NCBI GenBank assembly: GCA_021781315.1
Contig: JAJXXB010000156.1
Span: forward strand, 1 to 10,671
DNA from: Actinomycetes bacterium
GTDB taxonomy: Bacteria > Actinomycetota > Acidimicrobiia > Acidimicrobiales > RAAP-2
DNA: 10,671 bases
Reading direction: 5' to 3'
The notes under the pieces: model-generated
What the model was told of the DNA's origin: nothing
The model's input: the letters and a program-made list of their open reading frames with translations, nothing else
Database searches by the model: none
Program-made: the position numbers and the translations under genes
Part shown: piece by piece, positions 1 to 7,639 of the stretch
Numbering within the stretch: the first letter of the stretch is position 1
Layout of the letters: each line of letters starts with the position of its first letter

Positions 1-504
1 GGCCTTGCCCTCCATCACGGGCAGCGCCGCCTCGGGGCCGATGTTGCCCAGTCCGAGCACCGCGGAGCCGTCGGTGACGACGGCCACCGTGTTGCGCTTG
101 ATGGTGAGGTTGCGCGCGCTCGAGGGGTCCTTGGCGATTGCGCTCGAAATTCTCGCGACCCCGGGGGTGTAAGCCATGGAGAGGTCGTCGCGCGTCTTTA
201 GAGACACCTTGGGCTCCACCGAGATCGTCCCGCCGAGGTGCAGCAAGAAGGTGCGGTCGCTCACCGCGACGACGCGCGCCCCGGCCAGGGCCTCGACGGC
301 CGCGCGCAACTTGTCGGCGTGCTCGTCGTCGCTCGCGTTGCACGTCAAGTCCACGATCATGTGACCACCGATGGGCTCGATCACGTCGAGGGCCGTGACG
401 AGTCCGCCGGCGTCCGCGACGGCGCCCGACGCGGCCGCGATGTCGCTCGCGCCGTCGAGGGCTACTCGCATGGTCACCGAATACGACGCACTGGGCACAC
501 TCAT
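1..504 (-). CDS. ACT-domain malic enzyme, N-terminal part (cut by window edge)
   Basis: This frame stays open for 168 codons from an ATG at 504 to the left edge, so the C-terminal catalytic and NAD(P)-binding parts are missing. Malic enzymes convert malate to pyruvate and CO2 with reduction of NAD(P), in the cytosol. Residues about 8-95 look like an ACT-type regulatory domain, with a VALDGASD strand start and a GGLVTALDV turn. From about residue 100 the malic enzyme N-terminal domain begins. It has SMAYTPGVARIS with the family's conserved Tyr, then VVTDGSAVLGLGNIGPEAALPVMEGKA at the edge, which includes the family's active-site Lys. The start is supported by AAAGGAG six bases upstream. The gene is divergent from the HD-GYP gene at 713 and is probably a metabolic neighbour rather than part of the signalling locus. 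Cofactor specificity cannot be judged from this part. Confidence 0.9.
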   Translation of the reverse strand, partial: MSVPSASYSVTMRVALDGASDIAAASGAVADAGGLVTALDVIEPIGGHMIVDLTCNASDDEHADKLRAAVEALAGARVVAVSDRTFLLHLGGTISVEPKVSLKTRDDLSMAYTPGVARISSAIAKDPSSARNLTIKRNTVAVVTDGSAVLGLGNIGPEAALPVMEGKA

Positions 505-510
505 CACACT

Positions 511-517
511 CTCCTTT
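511..517 (-). promoter_or_regulatory. Ribosome binding site of the malic enzyme gene
   Basis: Read on the minus strand this is AAAGGAG, six bases before the ATG at 504. It is the best Shine-Dalgarno match in the window. It fixes the start at 504 rather than at the in-frame ATG eleven codons further in (ahead of RVALDG). Confidence 0.75.
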
Positions 518-646
518 AGGACGGTGGCGACCCAAGCGCGTCGCTTCCACGTCGATGCTACCGAGCGCGGCGAGACGCTCCTCGCGCGAAACGTGGGCCC
601 GACGTCACTTCGCCCGTGGCGCCACGGCCGCGTCGCGCTCGCAACG

Positions 647-674
647 TTGCTTACCAGTGAGTATCTCCTACTAT
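647..674 (+). promoter_or_regulatory. Candidate promoter of the plus-strand HD-GYP gene
   Basis: TTGCTT (647-652) and TACTAT (669-674) are separated by 16 bases, resembling a vegetative -35/-10 pair with 3 of 6 and 4 of 6 consensus matches. They lie in a short AT-richer island within very GC-rich DNA. A transcript would start near 681 and give a leader of about 30 bases before the GTG at 713. The assignment comes from pattern only. Confidence 0.35.
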
Positions 675-701
675 TACTCTCGAGATAGTCAAGTGACCTC
701 G

Positions 702-708
702 AGGGGAG
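702..708 (+). promoter_or_regulatory. Ribosome binding site for the GTG start at 713
   Basis: AGGGGAG lies four bases before the GTG at 713. This supports that GTG as the start of the plus-strand HD-GYP protein. The spacing is a little short. Confidence 0.5.
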
Positions 709-712
709 TTGA

Positions 713-2209
713 GTGGACGCAGACACGAGCGAAGGATCCCTGCGCTCGCTCCTGCGTCTCGTCGGCTTCCTCGACACCACCGCAATCGGCTTCGCCTACT
801 TCGACGAGACCGGCGTCATCCGCGACGCCAACCAAACCGTGGCCTCGATGGTGGGCGTCGATCACCGCGCGCTGCGGGGTCGACACTTCCACGACCCGGC
901 GTGGCACACGGTGCACGAAGACGGTTCGGACTTCTTCTTTTCCGACCTGTACGATTCGCGCGAGGGCGTCGCGCCGGCCCAGATCGCTCTCATCTTGGGG
1001 CTCGACTTTGGTCCCTCGCAGCGCCGCTGGCTCGCGGTGGACACGTTCCCCGTCGACGCGGCGGGTCAGCGTGGGGTCATTGCCACCTTCGCCGACATCA
1101 CCGAAAAGATCGACCAGCATCGACTCCTCGAGATTCTCAGTGACGTCAATCGCTTCGCGGTCGCGGCCACCGAGGAAGACGACGCCATCGAGCACCTCTG
1201 TGACGTCCTCGTCGCCCCGGGTCGCCACGCGCTCGCCTGGGTGGGAACGGCCTCGTCCACCACGCCCGGCGCGGTGGACATCATGGCGAGCGCCGGGGTG
1301 ACGGACTACCTCTACGAGGGCATGGTCTCGTGGTCGGCGAATGAGCCCCAGGGACTGGGCCCGGCCGGCACGACGCTGCGCACGGGCGAGCCCCAGGTCA
1401 TCCACGACCTCGACGCCGACCCACTCTTCGCGCCCTGGCGCGAACGAGCGCACCAGTTCGGCTTCTCCTCGATTGCGACGTTGCCCTTCTTTCCCGGTGG
1501 CAAGCGCTCCGTGCTCGCCGTCTACGACACCCACCGCCACGCCTTCAACACTCAGATCATGAACAAGCTCGAGACGGTCGCGCGCGAGGTCGAGTACACG
1601 ATCACCCACATCCGCTCGGTCGCCCAGCTGGCCGCCTCGCTCGACGGAACCCTCGCGGCCCTCTCGCGACTCACGGAGAATCGCGACCCCTACACCGCCG
1701 GTCACCAGCGCCGTGTCGGCGAGCTGGCGAGCGCCATCGCGAGCGCGATGGCGCTCGACGAGGAGATGGTGACCCTGATCCGTCAGGCGGGCCAGGTCCA
1801 CGACGTGGGTAAGACCGCCATCCCCGCCGAGATCCTCACGCGGCCCGGGCGCATCAGCCCCCTCGACTTCGAGCTGGTGAAGACCCACTGCGAGGTCGGC
1901 GCCGACATCCTCGAACAGGCCTCGCTACCCTGGCCCATCGCCGAGGTCGCGCGCTCGCACCACGAGCGCATGGATGGCTCGGGCTACCCGCGCGGGCTGG
2001 CCCGCGGGGAGATCATCTTGCCCGCGCGCATCGTCGCGGTGGCCGACGTCGTAGAAGCCATGACCCACCACCGCCCGTATCGCGCGGGGCTCGGCATCGA
2101 CGCGGCCCTCGCCGAGATCGCCCGGGGCGCCGACGTCCTCTACGACCACGACGTCGCCCAGACCTGTCTCACGCTCTTTAGCGAAGGCTTCAGCTTCTCG
2201 CCGCTCTAG
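713..2209 (+). CDS. PAS-GAF-HD-GYP protein, predicted c-di-GMP phosphodiesterase
   Basis: 498 residues, GTG start. Residues about 17-125 form a PAS domain (FDETGVIRDANQTV, ending near TFADITEKID). Residues about 130-300 form a GAF domain with GMVSWS, GLGPAG, LRTGEPQV and APWRERA blocks. Residues about 305-498 form an HD-GYP domain. It has RDPYTAGHQRRV (324-335), HDVGK (363-367), HHERMDGSGYP (416-426) and VADVVEAMTHHRPYR. Metal-binding His/Asp residues and the GYP signature all appear intact. HD-GYP enzymes hydrolyse c-di-GMP to pGpG and/or GMP. There is no signal peptide or membrane segment, so it should sense a cytosolic signal through PAS/GAF. It is a full-length paralogue of the minus-strand protein at 6098-7636. 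Its stop lies 20 bases inside the 3' end of the convergent ODP-GGDEF gene. The ligands of PAS and GAF cannot be told from sequence. Confidence 0.93.
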   Translation: MDADTSEGSLRSLLRLVGFLDTTAIGFAYFDETGVIRDANQTVASMVGVDHRALRGRHFHDPAWHTVHEDGSDFFFSDLYDSREGVAPAQIALILGLDFGPSQRRWLAVDTFPVDAAGQRGVIATFADITEKIDQHRLLEILSDVNRFAVAATEEDDAIEHLCDVLVAPGRHALAWVGTASSTTPGAVDIMASAGVTDYLYEGMVSWSANEPQGLGPAGTTLRTGEPQVIHDLDADPLFAPWRERAHQFGFSSIATLPFFPGGKRSVLAVYDTHRHAFNTQIMNKLETVAREVEYTITHIRSVAQLAASLDGTLAALSRLTENRDPYTAGHQRRVGELASAIASAMALDEEMVTLIRQAGQVHDVGKTAIPAEILTRPGRISPLDFELVKTHCEVGADILEQASLPWPIAEVARSHHERMDGSGYPRGLARGEIILPARIVAVADVVEAMTHHRPYRAGLGIDAALAEIARGADVLYDHDVAQTCLTLFSEGFSFSPL

Positions 2210-3920
2210 CGACCTCCACGCGGTCGCGACCCAGGCTCTTCGCGCGATAGAGCGCCCGGTCCGCGCGCCCGAGCAGACTCTCGTGCTCTTCACCCACCTC
2301 GCGCGTGGCCACGCCGACGCTGACGCTCACCGACACGCCCTCGATGGGCTCGCCCACGCGCGCGCGAATCCGCTCGGCCGCCGCGCACGCCGCCTCGAGG
2401 TCGACGTGGGCCAGGAGAACGAGGAACTCCTCACCGCCGTAGCGAAAGATGAGGTCGCTCGGTCGCACCGAGTCGGTGATGGCGTGGGCCACGTGCTGGA
2501 GCACCCGGTCACCGGTCAGGTGCCCGCGCGTGTCGTTGATCGTCTTGAAGAAGTCGATGTCGACCATGAGAGCGGCCATCTGGGGCTCGGTCAGCTGCTC
2601 GTCAAAGACCACCATGCGCCGCGCCGAGTCCGAGAGCGAGGCACGATTGCGCAGGCCCGTCAGTTCATCGAGCACCGCGCGACGTCGCCACACCGCGAGC
2701 TCCATGTCGGTCGAGCGCCGCAGCACCTCACGCTCAAGCCCCACGCCCACGAGTCCAATCACCTGGTCGACGACGCCAAGCACCTCCTCATTCACCTTGA
2801 CGGGTCCGGCGTATCCCAACACGACCGCGCCCTCGATCTCGGAGTAGTCACTCGTGACAATGGGCAGGATCAGGCGTGTGGGGTCCGCCCCACGTCCGCC
2901 ACGCAGCACCTGAATCACGTCCTCGGGCGGATCCTCTCGTCGTCCGGCGAACTCGTCGCTCGCCTCGAAGCGCAAGAACGAGTCGCGAGGGCCCGCCCAC
3001 AGCTCGAGGTACGTCGCACCGGTCGTGCGCTTGGCCAGCGAGTCGAGGAAGGCGACGACGTCACTGAACTGCTGCTCGTGTACGAGCGCGTCGATGACTC
3101 GGTGCACGACACGATTCGCTCCGAGGGCGAAGCGCACGCTGGGGTCCGCGTGGGCCAGCGTGGACAGACCCGTCTCGAGGTGCGAGAGACGCTCGATGAG
3201 AGGATTGACCAGTTCACCGGGCACGACCTGTCCGTGGTGCGGGGCGAGGGCTCGCGCCTCGAGGGCGCGCACGCGAGAGAGAGCGTGGCCCAGCACCTCG
3301 CGCCCGGAGATGAAGTGCTGATGGAACTGGCGAATCGCCTCGTAGTAGTCCATCGAGTGCGCGACCAGCTCGCCGCCGGGCGTCTGGCCGCCAAAGAGGT
3401 CCGAGGTGAAGAGCACCCCCGACGTCTCGTCGAAGGTCACGAAGGAGCCGGCCTCGGGCACGTAGGGGATCGACTCGAATCGCAGGCTGCGCCCCCCGAG
3501 GTCGAGTCGCCAGTCGTGGTCCTCGATGCGCCAGAACGGCAGCGTCGTGCCCGTGTGCACCAGGTAGACCTCGTCGTGAAAGTGGGTGACGATGCGAGCC
3601 TCGGGGGACAACCCGGCGCGCACCAGGTGCTCGAGGGCGCCGACGACGTCGGGGTTGGTGTTCGAGCACACGAGCCACGCCACGTTCGCGAGCCCCACCA
3701 CCGCCTCGACCTTGGCGATCACGTCCTCGACGATGAGAGCCGAGCCCGGGTCGATGAGGACTGACTGCGCGCCGTGGTCGATGAGATAGACGTGGCTCTG
3801 AAAGGCGAGACCCTCGCGCATCGCGCCGACCCACCACACGTCGGGGGCGAGGGCGACCGGACCTGAGAGGTCGTGGTCGCCGCGAGCGAGCAGTTCATCA
3901 GCGTGCGCGTCGTGGTTCAC
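2190..3920 (-). CDS. Metallo-beta-lactamase-fold (ODP/flavodiiron-like) - GAF-like - GGDEF protein
   Basis: 576 residues. The GTG at 3920 is the first possible start after an in-frame stop at 3930-3932. Residues about 15-250 match the metallo-beta-lactamase/ODP fold (VYLIDHGAQSVLIDPGSA, GVLFTSDLFGG, ALAPHHGQVVPG). Where iron-binding relatives have an SHx(D/E)xD(H) cluster, this protein has C85-S-N-T-N-P-D91-V. The later His is apparently P155, while D174 and H229 remain. Most di-iron ligands thus seem lost. Residues about 270-405 look GAF-like. Residues about 415-576 are a GGDEF domain with DELTGLRNR, GGEEF at 495-499 and the inhibitory RPSD at 486-489, so an active, product-inhibited diguanylate cyclase is predicted. 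Known ODP domains sense oxygen, iron or redox state. Here the input may instead be a ligand or protein. It is the last gene of the minus-strand operon, 31 bases after the GGDEF-EAL gene. Confidence 0.88.
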   Translation of the reverse strand: MNHDAHADELLARGDHDLSGPVALAPDVWWVGAMREGLAFQSHVYLIDHGAQSVLIDPGSALIVEDVIAKVEAVVGLANVAWLVCSNTNPDVVGALEHLVRAGLSPEARIVTHFHDEVYLVHTGTTLPFWRIEDHDWRLDLGGRSLRFESIPYVPEAGSFVTFDETSGVLFTSDLFGGQTPGGELVAHSMDYYEAIRQFHQHFISGREVLGHALSRVRALEARALAPHHGQVVPGELVNPLIERLSHLETGLSTLAHADPSVRFALGANRVVHRVIDALVHEQQFSDVVAFLDSLAKRTTGATYLELWAGPRDSFLRFEASDEFAGRREDPPEDVIQVLRGGRGADPTRLILPIVTSDYSEIEGAVVLGYAGPVKVNEEVLGVVDQVIGLVGVGLEREVLRRSTDMELAVWRRRAVLDELTGLRNRASLSDSARRMVVFDEQLTEPQMAALMVDIDFFKTINDTRGHLTGDRVLQHVAHAITDSVRPSDLIFRYGGEEFLVLLAHVDLEAACAAAERIRARVGEPIEGVSVSVSVGVATREVGEEHESLLGRADRALYRAKSLGRDRVEVARAARS

Positions 3921-3951
3921 TATCCCTGCCTAGTCCCCGGGAGTATCACGC

Positions 3952-6030
3952 TCAGTCGTGGGCCGCGGCCACCGCATCGCGCAGCTCGGAGAGCATCGCG
4001 GCCACGTCGCTCGCGGGCACGGCCGGTGAGAACAAGAAGCCCTGGCTGAGATCACAACCAAATCGTCGCAGACGACCCAGCTGATCGCTCGTCTCGATCC
4101 CCTCGGCGAGGATGGGCATCTGCAGCTTGGCCCCCAGGGCCACGATGGACTCGAGAAGCGCGTCGTTGTAGACGCTGTCGATGGCCGGTCGCGAGAACGA
4201 GTGGTCGATCTTGATGTAGCGCGGGTGCAAGCGAACCAGGTACGAGAGAGACGCGAAGCCCGCGCCGAAGTTGTCGAGGGCCACCCCCACCCCGAGCTCA
4301 CCGAGGCGCTCCATCGTCGCCACCGACGTCACCACGTCGGCGAGCGCGACGCGCTCAGCCACCTCGATCACCAGGCGCGCCGGCGCGAGGCCGGAGCGCT
4401 CGAGCGTGCTCGCCACCAGATCGCATAGACCCGGGTCGCGAAACTGGTGCGCCGAGACGTTGACGCTGACGTAGGGCAGGCGACCGCTCACCCCCGGGGT
4501 CCAGGTGCTCGCCGTGATAACCGCCTCGCCCAGGGCGAAGGCCCCGAGCTCGACGATCAAGTCGCTCGACTCGGCCAGGGCCAAGAACTCCACCGGCGCC
4601 ACCCAGCCCCGCTCGGGGTGGAACCATCGCATCAGCGCCTCGAAACCCACCACCTCGTTTGAGGACGTGTCGACGATGGGCTGATAGTGCATCGAGATCT
4701 CGCCCGCGAGCAGCGCGTGACGCAACTCTTGGAGGCGACTGATGCGCGTCACCGCCCGCTGGTACATCGAGGGCGAGAAGATGACGTGGCGGCTCTTACC
4801 GTGGCGTTTGGCCTCGTAGAGCGCGACGTCGGCCTCCTCGACCACCTGCTCGCTGTCGGGTGAGTCCGCGTTCCACACGACGACACCCACGCTGGCGCGC
4901 TGTTCGATGACGTCGCCGGCGATCGCGAAGGGTTCGCGCAACGCGTCGATGAGGCGCGTCGCGATCTGCTCGGCTTCGACCTGGCTGTGCAGACCCTCGG
5001 CGAGGTAGAGGAACTCGTCGCCACCAAAACGACACAGCGTGTCCGAGTCGCGCGTGACCGCCTCGAGCCGCTGAGCGACCTCGACGAGGAGTTGGTCGCC
5101 CACCAGGTGGCCGTGGGTGTCGTTCACGCCCTTGAAGTCGTCGAGGTCCACGAGCAGCACCGCCCCGCTGCCGCCCTGGCGCATCACTCGTGAGCGGGCC
5201 TGGCTGAGCCGATCCTCGATGAGCGCCCGGTTCGCGAGGCCCGTGAGCGGGTCGTGCAGCGCCTGGTGCGAAAGCTGGGTCGTGAGTTCTCGCTCCTCGG
5301 TGATGTCGCGCTCGCTGATCACGTAGTAGAGGATGTTGCCGCGCGCGTCGCGCGCGGGCGAGCGCGACACCTCCACCACGATGACGTGGCCGTCCTTGTG
5401 GCGATAGCGCTTGACGTAGCGCATCCGCTCCACGCGACCCTCGAGGGTCTGGCGGTGGGAGTCTTCGGTGATGCCCACGTCTTCGGAGTAGGTGAAGAGC
5501 TTCGAGTCGCCTCCCATCAGCTCCTCGCGGCTAAAGCCCACCATCGCGCAGAAGGCGTCATTGGCCGCCACGATGTTGTCGTCGAGGTCGGTGAAGATGA
5601 TCGGCGACATCGAGTTCTCAAAGGCCAGGCGAAAGCGCTGCTCTAGGTCGCGATGGGCGGACTCGGCGTCGCGGGTGGCGCTGACGTCTCGCACGGTGGC
5701 GAGCGTCCAGGTCTCCTCACCGAGCACCAGGGGCGACCACGCGACGTCGACCGTGAGAGTCGTCGCGTCGGCGCGCACGAGGCTGATCTCGCCCTCGTGC
5801 GCGGTCTCGGCCAGCGCCGCGTCGCGAGGGGCGCGCGAGACGACCTGGGTGTCCTTGAGCAGGGTCGCCAGCGGCAGTCCCACCAGGTCCTCGGGGCATC
5901 TCCGCGAGAGGGCGGCCGCGTAGGAGTTGACCCCGCGAATCACGCCCGCGGGGTCCACGACGACGACGCCGTGAGAGATGGCCTCCGCGAACGCCCGCCA
6001 CCCGGGAAACCACTCGTCGAGACTTGTCAC
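3952..6030 (-). CDS. PAS-PAS-GGDEF-EAL protein with altered EAL site
   Basis: 692 residues. The GTG at 6030 is the only usual start codon in frame after the stop at 6061-6063. Residues about 8-125 are a PAS domain (VVVDPAGVIRGVNSYAA). Residues about 132-255 are a second PAS with PAC-type tail (YRHKDGHVIVVEV, ERDITEE). Residues about 262-420 are GGDEF, with HDPLTGLANR, GGDEF at 336-340 and I-site RDSD at 327-330. Residues about 432-685 are EAL, with EALMR from E464, VNVSAHQFR, YIKID, AEGIE and SQGF. The usual DDFGTG is D586-N587-FGAG, and the ITE-type motif is EVAE. The second Asp of the DD pair helps bind metal in the family, so phosphodiesterase activity may be reduced and the net output may favour synthesis. 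No transmembrane segment is visible. It lies 67 bases after the HD-GYP gene and 31 before the ODP-GGDEF gene. Confidence 0.93.
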   Translation of the reverse strand: MTSLDEWFPGWRAFAEAISHGVVVVDPAGVIRGVNSYAAALSRRCPEDLVGLPLATLLKDTQVVSRAPRDAALAETAHEGEISLVRADATTLTVDVAWSPLVLGEETWTLATVRDVSATRDAESAHRDLEQRFRLAFENSMSPIIFTDLDDNIVAANDAFCAMVGFSREELMGGDSKLFTYSEDVGITEDSHRQTLEGRVERMRYVKRYRHKDGHVIVVEVSRSPARDARGNILYYVISERDITEERELTTQLSHQALHDPLTGLANRALIEDRLSQARSRVMRQGGSGAVLLVDLDDFKGVNDTHGHLVGDQLLVEVAQRLEAVTRDSDTLCRFGGDEFLYLAEGLHSQVEAEQIATRLIDALREPFAIAGDVIEQRASVGVVVWNADSPDSEQVVEEADVALYEAKRHGKSRHVIFSPSMYQRAVTRISRLQELRHALLAGEISMHYQPIVDTSSNEVVGFEALMRWFHPERGWVAPVEFLALAESSDLIVELGAFALGEAVITASTWTPGVSGRLPYVSVNVSAHQFRDPGLCDLVASTLERSGLAPARLVIEVAERVALADVVTSVATMERLGELGVGVALDNFGAGFASLSYLVRLHPRYIKIDHSFSRPAIDSVYNDALLESIVALGAKLQMPILAEGIETSDQLGRLRRFGCDLSQGFLFSPAVPASDVAAMLSELRDAVAAAHD

Positions 6031-6071
6031 ACCCCCACTTTCACCAACCGGCCCCAGGGGTCATTCTTACA

Positions 6072-6090
6072 CCTGCCCATAACGGGCGGG
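6072..6090 (-). other. Hairpin just after the HD-GYP stop, without a U-run
   Basis: On the minus strand CCCGCCC-GTTAT-GGGCAGG can form a seven-position stem with one mismatch, starting eight bases after the stop at 6098. No T-run follows, so it is not a classical intrinsic terminator. It could be an RNA-stability or processing element within the operon, or chance in GC-rich DNA. Confidence 0.25.
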
Positions 6091-6097
6091 TCGATGG

Positions 6098-7636
6098 CTA
6101 CCCGTCGCCCAGGGTGCCCAACGGTCGCGGACTCGCAAAGGAGAAGCCCGCTTCGAAGATCGCCACGCAGTTCTTCACCACGTCGGTGTCGTAGAGTTCG
6201 CCGGCCCGAGAGTGCACTTCGTCGAGGGCCCGCTCGAGGCCGAGCTCACTGCGGTAGGGACGGTGGTTGGTCATCGCCTCGATGACGTCGGCCACCGCCA
6301 CGATGCGCGCGGGCAAGATGATCTCGCTCGCCGCGAGTCCCTGGGGGTAGCCCGAGCCGTTGATGCGCTCGTGGTGTTGGAGAGCGACGTCGGCGATGGG
6401 CCAGGGGAGATTCGCCTCGGCGAGGATGTCGTAACCGAAGCGGGCGTGGCGCTGAACCATCTGGTACTCGAGCGGGGTGAGGCGACCGGGTTTAGTGAGG
6501 ATCTCCGAGGCGATCGCGGTCTTGCCCACGTCGTGGACGTCGCCGGCCTGGCGGATCAGCTCGACCGTCGGCGCGTCGATGCCCATGTGCGCGGCGATGG
6601 CCGCGGAGAGGCCGCCGACCTTGGACTGGTGTCCCGCGGTGTAGGGGTCACGCGCCTCGGTGATGCGCGCGAGGGCGGCCAAGATGCCGTCCAGGGCGCC
6701 GGCGACCTGGTTCATCGAGCGAATGTGGGTGATTCCGAACTCGACCTCGCGCGCCATCACCTGGAGGGCGTGGGTCACCGGAGGAGAAAACGCGTCGACG
6801 TGGCGCGAGTACACACTGAGACAGGCCCGCTGGCCCCCGGGGTGAAAGGGGATCGCCACCGAGGAGCGCAGACCGAACTCGCGGGCGCGCTCGCGCCACG
6901 GCGCGTAGAGGGACCGATTCACGAGGTCGCTCACGACCTGGACCCGTCCCGTTCTCAGGCACGTGCCCGCCGGGCCGAGGCCGTTGGCCTTCGTGCCCGA
7001 CCACGACACCATGCCCGCCTGGAGGTAGTCGGTCTCGCCCGCGGCGAAGGCGTACTCGACCTCGTACTCCTCACCGGGCAGGGCCAGGGCGATCCAGGCG
7101 AGCGCGTAGCCCGCCTCGTCCACGAGGTAGCGGCAGAGGTGGCGCTGCGCGTCGGCCTCGTCGGTGGCGAACGACACGTAGCGGCTGACCTCAGAGACCA
7201 TGGACATCGTGGCGTCGCGCACCACGCGGTCCGTCTGGTCGAAGTAGGAGGTAACGACGCCGATCACCGTGTCCTCGACGCGCACGGGATAGACGTTCAC
7301 CGAGAGCCAGCGACGCCGCCCGTCGGGCAGCGTGAAGCCCGTCACCACGCTCTGGCGCGCCTCGCCCGTCACCAGAGCCACTCGGTGAGGCTGTTCGAGG
7401 GGGGCGAGTGGCGAACCGGCCTCGTCACTGACCCGCCACTCGTCGTCGAAGAGGACCGATCCGAGCAGGTCCTCTCGCGACACCCCGAAGATGTCGCGCA
7501 CGCGCGGGTTGCAGTCGATGACGGTCCCCGCGGCGTCGGTGAGGATGAAGGCGACGAGGGAGTTCTCGAGGAATCCGATGTGCTCGAGGACGTCCTTGAG
7601 TGACCACGCACCCAGCGTCATGTCAGCGTCGCCCAC
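6098..7636 (-). CDS. PAS-GAF-HD-GYP protein (second paralogue), predicted c-di-GMP phosphodiesterase
   Basis: 512 residues from the GTG at 7636. The frame is open further, to a TTG at 7693, but 7636 is preferred. It has AGGAGG just upstream, and the resulting N-terminus MGDAD matches the MDAD start of the plus-strand paralogue. Residues about 20-125 are PAS (ILTDAAGTVIDCNPR). Residues about 135-300 are GAF, sharing GMVSWS, GLGPAG and APWRERA with the paralogue. The rest is HD-GYP with RDPYTAGHQSKV, HDVGK (368-372), HHERINGSGYP (GYP 429-431) and VADVIEAMTNHRPYR. HDVGK and GYP are 61 residues apart in both paralogues. The metal site looks complete, so hydrolysis of c-di-GMP is predicted. It is cytosolic, with no membrane segment. 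It follows the 196-residue protein by 98 bases, the widest gap in the operon, where a weak internal promoter may lie. Confidence 0.92.
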   Translation of the reverse strand: MGDADMTLGAWSLKDVLEHIGFLENSLVAFILTDAAGTVIDCNPRVRDIFGVSREDLLGSVLFDDEWRVSDEAGSPLAPLEQPHRVALVTGEARQSVVTGFTLPDGRRRWLSVNVYPVRVEDTVIGVVTSYFDQTDRVVRDATMSMVSEVSRYVSFATDEADAQRHLCRYLVDEAGYALAWIALALPGEEYEVEYAFAAGETDYLQAGMVSWSGTKANGLGPAGTCLRTGRVQVVSDLVNRSLYAPWRERAREFGLRSSVAIPFHPGGQRACLSVYSRHVDAFSPPVTHALQVMAREVEFGITHIRSMNQVAGALDGILAALARITEARDPYTAGHQSKVGGLSAAIAAHMGIDAPTVELIRQAGDVHDVGKTAIASEILTKPGRLTPLEYQMVQRHARFGYDILAEANLPWPIADVALQHHERINGSGYPQGLAASEIILPARIVAVADVIEAMTNHRPYRSELGLERALDEVHSRAGELYDTDVVKNCVAIFEAGFSFASPRPLGTLGDG

Positions 7637-7639
7637 GCC

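Noticed and set aside
555..560. TAGCAT on the minus strand as a -10 element for the malic enzyme gene
   Set aside because: It matches only 4 of 6 consensus positions, and there is no acceptable -35 element 16-18 bases upstream.
505..712. Possible c-di-GMP riboswitch in the divergent intergenic region
   Set aside because: The leader of the plus-strand gene is probably only about 30 bases, and I see no GEMM-like conserved core or expected stems.
2235..2275. GC-rich inverted segments near the 3' end of the ODP-GGDEF gene as a bidirectional terminator
   Set aside because: They lie within coding sequence, the pairing is imperfect, and there is no T-run on either strand.
2283..3764. Long plus-strand open frame (about 490 codons) opposite the ODP-GGDEF gene; similar long antisense frames lie at 689-1888 (minus) and 6212-7603 (plus)
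   Set aside because: They mirror real genes with clear domains. Their translations are rich in Arg, His, Val and Gly without any recognisable motif. Long antisense frames are expected in GC-rich coding DNA.
6340..6375. Asn in place of Asp in the HHERINGSGYP motif of the second HD-GYP protein, as a sign of inactivity
   Set aside because: This position is not a metal ligand in the family, and Asn is, as far as I recall, a common natural variant there. All metal-binding residues I can place are intact.
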